Positions 1 through 6,570 of a stretch of DNA of 7,214 bases are shown in pieces (position 1 is the first letter of the stretch; each line of letters starts with the position of its first letter). The translations under genes and the position numbers were made by a program. The DNA is from Geodermatophilaceae bacterium (lineage in GTDB: Bacteria; Actinomycetota; Actinomycetes; Mycobacteriales; Geodermatophilaceae): the NCBI GenBank assembly GCA_013811975.1, contig JACCUF010000008.1, positions 1-7,214 on the forward strand, in the 5' to 3' direction. Under the pieces are notes generated by a model. That model searched no databases. It saw only the letters and a program-made list of their open reading frames with translations, and was not told where the DNA came from.

Positions 1-1601
1 CCGTCGCCTCGGGCGAGTTGTCGGTGGGGCTGACCGGTGAGGTCGTCGTGGAGCGCCCGGCCAACCGCGAGCACGGCGATTACGCCAGCAACACCGCCAT
101 GCGGCTGGCCAGGTCCAACTCGCGCTCACCGCGCGATATCGCCGAACTGCTGGCCACGGCGTTGCGCCGGATCGACGGCATCAAGTCAGTCGAGATCGCC
201 GGGCCGGGTTTCCTCAACATCGGCCTCGCTGCCGCCGCGCAGGGCGCCCTGGTCTCGACCATCGCCCAGCGCGGTGTTGCGTACGGCCGGACCGAGACCC
301 TGGCCGGCCAACACATCAATATCGAATACGTCTCGGCCAATCCGGTCGGCCCAGTGCACATCGGGCACACCCGCTGGGCCGCCGTCGGAGACTCGCTGGC
401 TCGGCTGATGGTCGCGACCGGTGCCACCGTGGTCCGCGAGTACTACTTCAACGACGCCGGGGCCCAGATCGATCGATTCGCGGCGTCCCTGGACGCGGTC
501 GCGCGCGGGGAGCAGATCCCGGGAGATGGCTACCGGGGTGGCTACATCGCCGATGTTGCGGCCGAGGTGGTCCAAGCCAACCAGGGACTGCTCGAGGAGC
601 CCCGGGAAAAGGCACTGGAGGTCTTCGCCCACGACGGCATCGAGCTGATGTTTACCGCCATCCGGAAGTCGTTGGCGGACTTCGGCGTCACCTTCGACGT
701 CTATTTCAACGAGCGTGAGATGCATGCCTCCGGGGCGGTGGAGGCGACGGTGCGCAAGCTGCGCGATGCCGGGCACGTCTACGAAGCCGACGGCGCGGTC
801 TGGTTGCGCACGACCGACTTCGGCGACGACAAGGACCGCGTCATCGTCCGCAGCGACGGGCGTCCGACGTACTTCTGCGCGGATCTCGCCTATTACGTCG
901 ACAAGCGGGAACGTGGCGCCGACAAGGTGGTGATCCTGCTCGGTGCGGACCACCACGGCTACATCGGCCGGATGCGCAGCCTGGTCTCCGGTCTCGGGGA
1001 TAACCCGGACGAGACGCTGGAGATCATCATCGGCCAGCTGGTCAACATTCGCGGCGGAAAAATGAGCAAGCGGGCCGGAAACCTGTTGACCCTGGAGGAG
1101 CTGGTCGAGGCGATCGGCGTGGACGCTGCTCGCTACGCCCTGGTCCGGTCCTCGATGGATTCCACGATCGACCTGGACCTCGATCTCTGGGCCAGCCAGA
1201 CATCGGACAACCCGGTCTTCTACGTCCAGTACGCCCACGCCCGGATCGCCTCGCTGCTGCGTAATGCTGCCGATCTGGGCCATTCACTGCCGCCGCTGGC
1301 CGGCGTACCGCTGGAACTGCTCAGCCAGGAAAAGGAGTCCGACCTCCTCGGCGCACTCGGGGAGTTCCCCCGCATCCTGGCCGCCGCGGCGCAGTTCCGT
1401 GCCCCGCACCGGGTCGCCCGTTATCTCGAGGCACTGGCCGGCACCTATCACCGCTTCTACGACGCCTGTCGCATTCTGCCGCGTGCGGACGAGGAGCCGG
1501 CTCCTGAGATGGCACCCCGATTGTGGCTGTGCGAGACCACCCGGACGGTCCTGGCCAACGGGATGGGCCTGCTCGGCGTCAGCGCCCCGGAGCGGATGTG
1601 A
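1..1601 (+). CDS. argS: Arginyl-tRNA synthetase, 5'-truncated by the window edge
   Basis: Cytoplasmic class I aminoacyl-tRNA synthetase that charges tRNA-Arg with arginine using ATP. The reading frame is open from base 3, giving 532 visible codons and a TGA stop at 1599-1601. Numbering residues from the TTG at 18, I see the N-terminal domain motif HGDYASN (about 19-25), the class I signature HIGH at 114-117 (bases 357-368) preceded by SANPVGPV, REYYFND around 141-147, GADHHGY at 309-315, KMSKR at 348-352 (bases 1059-1073, the KMSKS loop), then YVQYAHARI from 402 leading into the DALR-type anticodon-binding domain. The C-terminus APERM is the usual ArgS ending, so the 3' end is complete. From memory the M. 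tuberculosis enzyme has about 550 residues, so roughly 20-25 N-terminal residues lie outside the window. The TTG at 18 is therefore an internal codon and not the start. The last codons overlap the lysA start. Adjacent argS-lysA genes are also known in corynebacteria. Confidence 0.97.
   Translation, partial: VASGELSVGLTGEVVVERPANREHGDYASNTAMRLARSNSRSPRDIAELLATALRRIDGIKSVEIAGPGFLNIGLAAAAQGALVSTIAQRGVAYGRTETLAGQHINIEYVSANPVGPVHIGHTRWAAVGDSLARLMVATGATVVREYYFNDAGAQIDRFAASLDAVARGEQIPGDGYRGGYIADVAAEVVQANQGLLEEPREKALEVFAHDGIELMFTAIRKSLADFGVTFDVYFNEREMHASGAVEATVRKLRDAGHVYEADGAVWLRTTDFGDDKDRVIVRSDGRPTYFCADLAYYVDKRERGADKVVILLGADHHGYIGRMRSLVSGLGDNPDETLEIIIGQLVNIRGGKMSKRAGNLLTLEELVEAIGVDAARYALVRSSMDSTIDLDLDLWASQTSDNPVFYVQYAHARIASLLRNAADLGHSLPPLAGVPLELLSQEKESDLLGALGEFPRILAAAAQFRAPHRVARYLEALAGTYHRFYDACRILPRADEEPAPEMAPRLWLCETTRTVLANGMGLLGVSAPERM
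1589..1592 (+). promoter_or_regulatory. Ribosome binding site of lysA inside the argS 3' end
   Basis: GGAG lies within the last argS codons, five bases before GTG 1598. It decides the start: the GTG overlaps the argS stop as GTGA, and the protein then begins with RAHPAGPLHA, a stretch resembling streptomycete LysA N-termini. Confidence 0.65.
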
Positions 1602-3007
1602 GGGCGCATCCGGCGGGTCCGTTGCACGCAGGCTTGGCCGTGCCCGAAGGCGCACCCGGGATCCCGGCCGATCTCAGCGAACTGGATCCTGCCGTCTGGC
1701 CGCGCAATGCCGAACGTCGCGATGGGGTGCTGCACCTGGCCGGCGTCGACGTACGCGATCTCGCCGCCGCCCACGGCACGCCGGCCTACGTTCTGGACGA
1801 GGCCGACTTCCGGTCGCGATGCCGGGACTTCGCCGAGGCCTTCGTCGGTGCCGACGTGCACTACGCGGGCAAGGCCTTCCTCTGCGGGCGGATCGCACGG
1901 TGGGTGGACGAGGAGGGCCTGTTCCTCGACGTCTGCACCGGCAACGAGCTGGCACTCGCCCTGGCTGCCGGCTTTCCGGCCGAACGTATCTCCTTGCACG
2001 GCAACAACAAGTCTCTCGACGAGTTGGATCAGGCACTGACCGTAGGCGTCGGACGGGTCGTCCTGGACTCAGCCGAGGAGATCGCCCGCATGGGTTTCCT
2101 GACCGAGGAGCGAGGTCTACGGGCAAATGTCCTGCTGCGTGCCACCGTGGGAGTCGAGGCGCACACTCACGAATTCATCGCGACCGCCCACGAGGACCAG
2201 AAATTCGGCTTCTCCCTCGCTTCCGGCGCGGCGCACGAGGCGATCGGCCGAGTCCTGGCCCTGCCGGGTCTGGAGCTTGTCGGAGTGCACAGCCATATCG
2301 GGTCACAGATCTTCGACACCGCCGGCTTCGAGGTCGCCGCCCATCGGGTGGTCGGCCTGCTCGGTGATATCCGTGATGAGCACGGCGTCGAACTGGTCGA
2401 GCTCAACCTCGGCGGGGGGTTCGGGATCGCCTATCTATCCGGGGACGACCCGGCCGAACCGAAGGCGCTGGCCGGCTCGTTGAACACCATCGTCACCGGG
2501 GAATGCGCAAACCGTGGGCTTCCCGTTCCGCGGCTGGCGGTCGAACCCGGTCGTGCCATCGCCGGCCCCGGGACGGTCTCCCTGTACGCGGTCGGCACCG
2601 TCAAGTCGGTGAACCTGGGTGGGCACTCCCGTACCTATGTGTCCGTGGATGGCGGAATGAGCGACAACATCCGCGCGGCGCTCTACGACGCGACCTACAC
2701 CTCTGCGCTCGCCTCGCGAGCCGGAGCGGCCCACCCCAGACTGGCTCGCGTTGTCGGAAAGCATTGTGAGACAGGCGATATTGTCGTACGAGACACCTGG
2801 CTGCCCGAGGACATTGTCCCTGGGGACTTGATCGCTGTCGCGGCAACAGGCGCGTACTGCCGCTCGATGGCCAGCAACTACAACCAACTGGGCCGCCCAC
2901 CGGTCGTGAGCGTCCGGGACGGACAGATGGACACCCTGGTACGCCGCGAGACCGCCGCGGACCTCTGGCGCCTGGATGCCGCCCTGTCCGAATCGCGGCC
3001 ATCATGA
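1598..3007 (+). CDS. lysA: Diaminopimelate decarboxylase
   Basis: PLP-dependent decarboxylation of meso-2,6-diaminopimelate to L-lysine, the last lysine step, in the cytoplasm. The 469-residue protein is close to the family size (M. tuberculosis about 447). It has an alanine-racemase-like TIM barrel (about residues 55-310) followed by a beta domain. Visible motifs are VHYAGKAF with the PLP-binding Lys92, HGNNKS at 134-139, HSHIGSQ at 231-237, the phosphate-binding GGGFG at 272-276, EPGRA from Glu316, the conserved HCETGD with Cys390 (contributed across the dimer in characterised enzymes), and GAYC with Tyr420. The start is GTG 1598, chosen for its ribosome binding site, the GTGA overlap with argS and the HPAGPLHA N-terminus. 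The frame stays open upstream to 1523, but that part is an Arg/Pro-rich shadow of argS. The stop overlaps the hom start as ATGA. No frameshift or missing catalytic residue was seen. Confidence 0.97.
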   Translation: MRAHPAGPLHAGLAVPEGAPGIPADLSELDPAVWPRNAERRDGVLHLAGVDVRDLAAAHGTPAYVLDEADFRSRCRDFAEAFVGADVHYAGKAFLCGRIARWVDEEGLFLDVCTGNELALALAAGFPAERISLHGNNKSLDELDQALTVGVGRVVLDSAEEIARMGFLTEERGLRANVLLRATVGVEAHTHEFIATAHEDQKFGFSLASGAAHEAIGRVLALPGLELVGVHSHIGSQIFDTAGFEVAAHRVVGLLGDIRDEHGVELVELNLGGGFGIAYLSGDDPAEPKALAGSLNTIVTGECANRGLPVPRLAVEPGRAIAGPGTVSLYAVGTVKSVNLGGHSRTYVSVDGGMSDNIRAALYDATYTSALASRAGAAHPRLARVVGKHCETGDIVVRDTWLPEDIVPGDLIAVAATGAYCRSMASNYNQLGRPPVVSVRDGQMDTLVRRETAADLWRLDAALSESRPS

Positions 3008-4290
3008 AGGCCATTCGGGTGGCCCTGCTCGGTCATGGGGTGGTCGGCAGCGCCGTCGCGAAGCTCCTGGTCAGCCAGGGGCCCGATCTCGCTGCGCGGA
3101 TCGGCCGTCCGGTGCAGTTGGCCGGAGTCGCCGTGCGCCGCCCCGACCGGCATCCCGACATCGCGCCCGAACTGCTCACCACCGACTCCGCGGCACTCGT
3201 GACCCGCGAGGACGTCGACATCGTCATCGAGGTGATCGGCGGGATCGAGCCAGCCAGCGGACTGATCCGCTCCGCGGTGAAGGCCGGCAAGTCCGTGGTC
3301 AGCGCCAATAAGGTGCTGCTGGCCGACGAGGGTGCGGCCCTGCACGCGCTGGCTGCCGAATCGGGTGTCGATCTCTACTACGAGGCCTCGGTCGCGGGCG
3401 CCATCCCGCTGCTGCGCCCGTTGCGAGAATCCCTGGCCGGAGACCAGATCCACCGCGTGCTCGGGATCGTCAACGGCACCACCAACTACATCCTGAGCCG
3501 GATGGATGCCACCGGGGTGAGCTTCGCCGAGGCATTGGACGAGGCAAGCGAGCGCGGCTATGCCGAAGCGGACCCCAGCGCCGACGTCGACGGCTTCGAT
3601 GCCGCAGCCAAGGCCGCGATCTTGGCCGGCCTGGCTTTTCACACGCCGGTCAGCACCCAGGATGTACACCGTGAGGGCATCTCCGAAGTCAGCGCAGCGG
3701 ACATCCGCGGCGCGAAGGAGATGGGCTCGACCATCAAGCTGCTGGCCATCTGCGAGCGGGTGGTCGGCCCGGAGGGCGAGAGTGTCGCCGTTCGGGTGCA
3801 CCCGGCGATGATCCCGCGCACGCATCCACTGGCCGGGGTGGGAGATGCGTTCAATGCGGTCTTCGTCGAGGCGCAGGCCGCCGGTGAGTTGATGTTCTAT
3901 GGACGTGGCGCCGGCGGAGAGCCGACCGCCAGTGCCATCCTCGGGGACCTGGTCGCGGTCGCCCGCAACCGTCTTGCCGGGGCGCCCGGACCGGGCGCGA
4001 GTGCCTACGCCGCGCTGCCGATCCGCCCGATGGCGCTCACCCCCACCCGCTATCACATCAGCCTCGATGTTGCCGACCGCGCGGGTGTGTTGGCTTCCGT
4101 GGCAAGCGAATTCGCAAGGCACGATGTGTCCATCTCGACTGTGCGTCAGGACGGCCGCGGGGACGAGGCGACCTTGGTCATCGTCACGCACACGGCTACC
4201 GACTCCGCTCTGGCGGCCACGGTGGACGGCCTTCGTTCCCTGGACATGGTCCGCGACGTCACCAGCGTCATGCGCGTCGAGGGTCTCTGA
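3004..4290 (+). CDS. hom: Homoserine dehydrogenase with C-terminal ACT domain
   Basis: Cytoplasmic NAD(P)H-dependent reduction of L-aspartate-4-semialdehyde to L-homoserine, the branch point to threonine and methionine. The gene is called thrA in M. tuberculosis. The 428 residues show, in order, a Rossmann nucleotide-binding domain with GHGVVG at 10-15, SANK at 100-103, NGTTNY at 157-162, the substrate-binding EADP starting at Glu188, and the catalytic pair Asp199 and Lys203 in DGFDAAAK. The Glu/Asp/Lys spacing is the same as in the yeast enzyme (Glu208, Asp219, Lys223). An ACT domain starts near residue 350 (YHISLDVADRAGVLASVA). In this family the ACT domain is associated with feedback inhibition by threonine, so I infer allosteric control here. 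There is no fused aspartokinase, unlike enterobacterial ThrA. ATG 3004 overlaps the lysA stop as ATGA. I see no good Shine-Dalgarno sequence before it, so coupling to lysA translation is likely. Confidence 0.97.
   Translation: MKAIRVALLGHGVVGSAVAKLLVSQGPDLAARIGRPVQLAGVAVRRPDRHPDIAPELLTTDSAALVTREDVDIVIEVIGGIEPASGLIRSAVKAGKSVVSANKVLLADEGAALHALAAESGVDLYYEASVAGAIPLLRPLRESLAGDQIHRVLGIVNGTTNYILSRMDATGVSFAEALDEASERGYAEADPSADVDGFDAAAKAAILAGLAFHTPVSTQDVHREGISEVSAADIRGAKEMGSTIKLLAICERVVGPEGESVAVRVHPAMIPRTHPLAGVGDAFNAVFVEAQAAGELMFYGRGAGGEPTASAILGDLVAVARNRLAGAPGPGASAYAALPIRPMALTPTRYHISLDVADRAGVLASVASEFARHDVSISTVRQDGRGDEATLVIVTHTATDSALAATVDGLRSLDMVRDVTSVMRVEGL
4279..4283 (+). promoter_or_regulatory. Ribosome binding site of thrC
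   Basis: GAGGG sits in the final hom codons, six bases before ATG 4290. Together with the TGATG stop/start overlap it fixes the thrC start. It is a clear Shine-Dalgarno sequence, in contrast to the hom start, which has none that is obvious. Confidence 0.7.
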
Positions 4291-5363
4291 TGTCGTCCAC
4301 CGGTAGGCACGAGCCATGGCGCGGAGTGATCGAGGCCTACCGGGGTCGCCTCCCGGTCACCGACGTGACTCCGAACATCACCTTGTACGAGGGTGGTACG
4401 CCATTGCTGCCCGCACCAGTGCTGTCCGAGCGCACCGGCTGCCAGGTGTATCTCAAGGTCGAGGGCCTCAACCCGACTGGGTCGTTCAAGGACCGTGGGA
4501 TGACCATGGCGATCAGCAAGGCGGCCGAGGAGGGCGCCGAAGCGGTGATCTGCGCGTCGACAGGCAACACAAGCGCCAGCGCGGCCGCCTACGCCGCCCG
4601 AGCCGGGATGCTCTGCGCGGTGCTCGTGCCCCGCGGCAAGATCGCCTTGGGCAAACTCGCACAGGCACTGGTCCATGGTGCCCGCCTGCTGCAGGTTGAC
4701 GGCAATTTCGACGACTGTCTCGCCTTGGCCAGCAAGCTCGCCCAGGACTATCCGGTGAGCCTGGTCAACAGCGTCAACGACTATCGCGTGGAAGGACAGA
4801 AGACTGCCGCCTTCGAGATCGTCGACGCGCTCGGTGATGCGCCAGACATCCACTGCCTGCCGGTGGGAAATGCCGGCAACATCACGGCTTACTGGAAGGG
4901 CTACGTCGAGTACGCCGACGACAGAGTCGCCACCTCGCGGCCTCGGATGTTCGGCTTCCAGGCCGCCGGAGCCGCACCGATCGTGTTGGGGCACGTCGTG
5001 GAACAACCGTCCACCATCGCCACCGCCATCAGGATCGGGAATCCCGCGTCCTGGACCAAGGCCGAGCGGGCCCGGGACGAGAGCGGCGGACGAATCGACG
5101 CCGTCACCGACCGCGACATCCTTGCCGCCTACCGGTTGTTGGCGCGTAAGGAGGCAATCTTCGTGGAGCCCGCGTCAGCGGCCAGCGTCGCCGGCTTGCT
5201 CAAGTCGCACACTGCCGGGCTGATCGAGCCCGATCAACGCATCGTGTGCACCGTCACCGGCAACGGGCTCAAGGACCCGGACTGGGCCATCTCCGGGTCG
5301 GCAGCGCCGGTCACCATCGCAGTGGATGCCGAAGCCGCCGCGTCGGCGCTCGGGTTGGGCTGA
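4290..5363 (+). CDS. thrC: Threonine synthase
   Basis: PLP-dependent beta/gamma-replacement enzyme (fold type II) that converts O-phospho-L-homoserine and water to L-threonine and phosphate, the last threonine step. The 357 residues match the short actinobacterial form (M. tuberculosis about 360) and collinear similarity to it is obvious throughout. Visible elements are the N-terminal PWRGVIEAYRGRLPV, EGGTPLL, LNPTGSFKDRGM with the PLP Schiff-base Lys67, STGNTSASAAA from Ser90, the PLP phosphate-binding GNAGN at 193-197 followed by ITAYWKGY, AIRIGNPASW, the FVEPASAAS segment, and TVTGNGLKD at 321-329 near the C-terminus. ATG 4290 shares its A with the hom TGA stop and has a good ribosome binding site. 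thrB follows after 10 bases. The pathway order of the enzymes is thrB then thrC, but the gene order is thrC then thrB, as is usual in mycobacteria. Confidence 0.97.
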   Translation: MSSTGRHEPWRGVIEAYRGRLPVTDVTPNITLYEGGTPLLPAPVLSERTGCQVYLKVEGLNPTGSFKDRGMTMAISKAAEEGAEAVICASTGNTSASAAAYAARAGMLCAVLVPRGKIALGKLAQALVHGARLLQVDGNFDDCLALASKLAQDYPVSLVNSVNDYRVEGQKTAAFEIVDALGDAPDIHCLPVGNAGNITAYWKGYVEYADDRVATSRPRMFGFQAAGAAPIVLGHVVEQPSTIATAIRIGNPASWTKAERARDESGGRIDAVTDRDILAAYRLLARKEAIFVEPASAASVAGLLKSHTAGLIEPDQRIVCTVTGNGLKDPDWAISGSAAPVTIAVDAEAAASALGLG

Positions 5364-5371
5364 GGCTGGGG
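5362..5371 (+). promoter_or_regulatory. Ribosome binding site of thrB
   Basis: The short thrC-thrB junction contains GAGG (5362-5365) and GGGG (5368-5371) ahead of GTG 5374. GAGG is eight bases from the start codon and is the better match. It supports GTG 5374 over the in-frame ATG 5326 inside thrC. Confidence 0.6.
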
Positions 5372-5373
5372 CA

Positions 5374-6300
5374 GTGGGCAAGACCACCGGACCGGCCTCG
5401 GTGCGCGTACGGGTGCCGGCCACGAGCGCGAACCTGGGACCGGGGTTCGATTCCCTTGGACTGGCCCTGACCCTGTACGACGAGGCCATGGTCGGCCTGC
5501 GGTCCGACGACAAGGTGGTCATCGACATCGTCGGCCTCGGAGCCGATTCGTTGCCGCGCGACGAGCAGCATCTCTTGCTCAGATCGCTGCGTATCGCGGC
5601 GGAGCACTTTGGTCTCCACGTTGACGGCGTGGAGATCCGGGTGATCAACGCCATCCCACAGGGCCGAGGGCTGGGATCCTCCGCGGCGACCATCGCCGCC
5701 GGGGTCGCCGCCGCCTGGATGCTGGTTCCCGGTCACGATCGCCTGGATCCTGTCGCCGTGCTAGCCGTCGCGGCCGGTATCGAAGGTCATCCGGACAACG
5801 TCTCGGCCTGTGTGTACGGCGGGTTGACCATCAGTTGGCAGGGCGCTGGTCAGGCTGCGGCAGTGGCATTGCCGATCCACCCCGACATCGAGCCGGTGGT
5901 GTTCGTCCCGGGCCAGGAATTGTCCACCGATACGGCGCGTGGCCTGCTCCCCGACAGCGTCCCGCACGCGGATGCGGCATTCACCGCCGGACGCAGTGCG
6001 CTGCTGATCCATGCCCTCACGGCCGCCCCGGACCTGCTCCTCGAGGCCACCGAAGACCGCCTGCACCAGAGCTACCGTGCGGCGGCGATGCCGGAGACCA
6101 CGGCCCTGCTCGATGAGCTACGCCGGCTTGGGATCCCGGCTGTCGTCTCAGGCGCCGGCCCCAGCGTGCTGGTCCTGTGCGGCGCCCAAGCCCAGGCCGA
6201 GCACAGCATGCAGTTGCGTCCTCCGCTGGGCTGGTCGCGGCATCGACTTGCCGTTTCGGCCGGCGCCGAGATCGCGGTCATCGACGACGGTAGGGAATAA
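5374..6300 (+). CDS. thrB: Homoserine kinase (GHMP kinase family)
   Basis: ATP-dependent phosphorylation of L-homoserine to O-phospho-L-homoserine, which is the substrate of the ThrC encoded just upstream. The 308 residues fit the family (about 300-320). GHMP kinase motifs are present in order: the N-terminal PATSANLGPGFDSLG (Asn20 onward), the ATP phosphate-binding loop PQGRGLGSSA at 95-104, EGHPDN from Glu137, and the C-terminal glycine-rich SGAGPS at 259-264. The chosen start is GTG 5374, which is preceded by GAGG and gives the short leader usual in actinobacterial ThrB. The frame is open upstream to ATG 5326, but that would put 38 bases inside thrC and add an Arg/Pro-rich tail unlike the family. 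GTG 5401 is a further but less likely start because it would remove part of the first beta strand. The stop is TAA 6298-6300. This is the last gene of the aspartate-family cluster. Confidence 0.96.
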   Translation: MGKTTGPASVRVRVPATSANLGPGFDSLGLALTLYDEAMVGLRSDDKVVIDIVGLGADSLPRDEQHLLLRSLRIAAEHFGLHVDGVEIRVINAIPQGRGLGSSAATIAAGVAAAWMLVPGHDRLDPVAVLAVAAGIEGHPDNVSACVYGGLTISWQGAGQAAAVALPIHPDIEPVVFVPGQELSTDTARGLLPDSVPHADAAFTAGRSALLIHALTAAPDLLLEATEDRLHQSYRAAAMPETTALLDELRRLGIPAVVSGAGPSVLVLCGAQAQAEHSMQLRPPLGWSRHRLAVSAGAEIAVIDDGRE

Positions 6301-6303
6301 GCT

Positions 6304-6317
6304 CGGGGAGCCCCCCG
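6304..6317 (+). terminator. Weak GC hairpin just after thrB, possible processing or pause site
   Basis: CGGGG (6304-6308) can pair with CCCCG (6313-6317) around a four-base loop, three bases after the thrB stop. An alternative small stem GCTC/GAGC (6301-6304 with 6308-6311) competes. No U-tract follows (TTGTGC), so this is not a canonical intrinsic terminator. It could be an actinobacterial U-less terminator, an mRNA 3'-end stabiliser or nothing. Confidence 0.22.
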
Positions 6318-6329
6318 TTGTGCGCTACG
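6317..6329 (+). repeat. Direct repeat copy 1, GTTGTGCGCTACG
   Basis: This copy matches 6523-6535 at 12 of 13 positions (G versus A at the eighth base). It lies directly behind the thrB stop region and overlaps the candidate -35 box and the end of the weak hairpin. Confidence 0.4.
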
Positions 6330-6347
6330 ACACCGGCCGTCTACGCT
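6318..6347 (+). promoter_or_regulatory. Candidate weak promoter for rho
   Basis: TTGTGC (6318-6323) and TACGCT (6342-6347) are separated by 18 bases. The first keeps the TTG of the -35 consensus, and the second keeps the T, A and final T that matter most in actinobacterial -10 boxes. Transcription would start near 6354, giving a leader of about 215 bases. Such weak matches are common in GC-rich DNA, so this is a candidate only. Confidence 0.25.
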
Positions 6348-6522
6348 TACCGTGTCGCCGCCCCCAAGGGCGCGCCTCACGTGGAGCACACCGCCTGCGT
6401 CGTAACGTTCTCGCCGCCGCCGCGAAAGCTTCGCATCTTCCGATCAGGCTCTCCGACCCTTGACTCAGGTCATGGACGTAGGCCAGCGGCCCCGCGCCGC
6501 CCACGATTCGGGCGCACCACCA

Positions 6523-6535
6523 GTTGTGCACTACG
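6523..6535 (+). repeat. Direct repeat copy 2, GTTGTGCACTACG, near-palindromic
   Basis: This is the second copy, 206 bases downstream of the first and about 36 bases before the rho start codon. Its first 12 bases (GTTGTGCACTAC) form an inverted repeat in which only the third and tenth positions fail to pair, with a GTGCAC centre. That is the form of a protein-binding site, but no regulator can be named. A 12-base match to part of it (GTGCACTACGCG) also occurs by codon use in lysA at 1856-1867, which shows how easily such words arise here. Confidence 0.35.
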
Positions 6536-6554
6536 CGCAGCCGACACACACCGC

Positions 6555-6563
6555 AGGGAAGGA
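6555..6563 (+). promoter_or_regulatory. Ribosome binding site of rho
   Basis: AGGGAAGGA is a strong purine-rich Shine-Dalgarno sequence ending seven bases before GTG 6571. It is the best ribosome binding site in the window and selects GTG 6571 over the in-frame ATG 6472, which lacks a properly spaced one. Confidence 0.75.
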
Positions 6564-6570
6564 CCTGTAC

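Larger units (their letters stand above)
6301..6570 (+). promoter_or_regulatory. thrB-rho intergenic region and rho leader
   Basis: This 270-base gap is the only sizeable non-coding stretch. It contains no tRNA, no convincing small gene and no strong intrinsic terminator. It does hold small hairpins: GCGAA-AGC-TTCGC at 6422-6434 and GCGGC-CCCGC-GCCGC at 6486-6500. It also has a direct repeat (6317-6329 and 6523-6535), a C-over-G stretch at about 6430-6471 (roughly two C per G by hand count), an ACACACACC run near 6544-6552, and the rho ribosome binding site. Since rho is needed at controlled levels, and is autoregulated through its leader in Escherichia coli, a comparable role here is plausible but is only inference. 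Confidence 0.5.

Noticed and set aside
186..1283. Long open frame of 365 codons on the - strand opposite argS
   Set aside because: It lies entirely antisense to a well-conserved argS. The composition (Val/Asp/Arg/Gly-rich, no recognisable domain) is what third-position GC bias produces in the opposite frame.
1523..1597. Upstream extension of lysA to an alternative start inside argS
   Set aside because: The added residues are an Arg/Pro/Gly-rich out-of-frame reading of argS. GTG 1598 has a ribosome binding site, overlaps the stop as GTGA and gives a family-like N-terminus.
1264..2367. Open frame of 367 codons on the + strand spanning the end of argS and the first half of lysA
   Set aside because: It is extremely Arg/Pro/Ser-rich, crosses two real genes in another frame, and has no domain signal.
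2878..4317. Open frame of 479 codons on the - strand across hom
   Set aside because: It is an antisense shadow of hom and the end of lysA, with no family motif, no ribosome binding site and a His/Asp/Arg/Gly bias typical of mirrored GC-rich codons.
5326..5373. ATG 5326 as the thrB start
   Set aside because: It would overlap thrC by 38 bases and add a basic Pro/Arg stretch not seen in homoserine kinases. GTG 5374 has GAGG eight bases upstream.
6460..6484. TTGACT (6460-6465) as a -35 box for rho
   Set aside because: The hexamer is a good match, but no -10-like sequence lies 16-19 bases away. The nearest TA-containing word (TAGGCC, 6479) is only 13 bases away and matches poorly.
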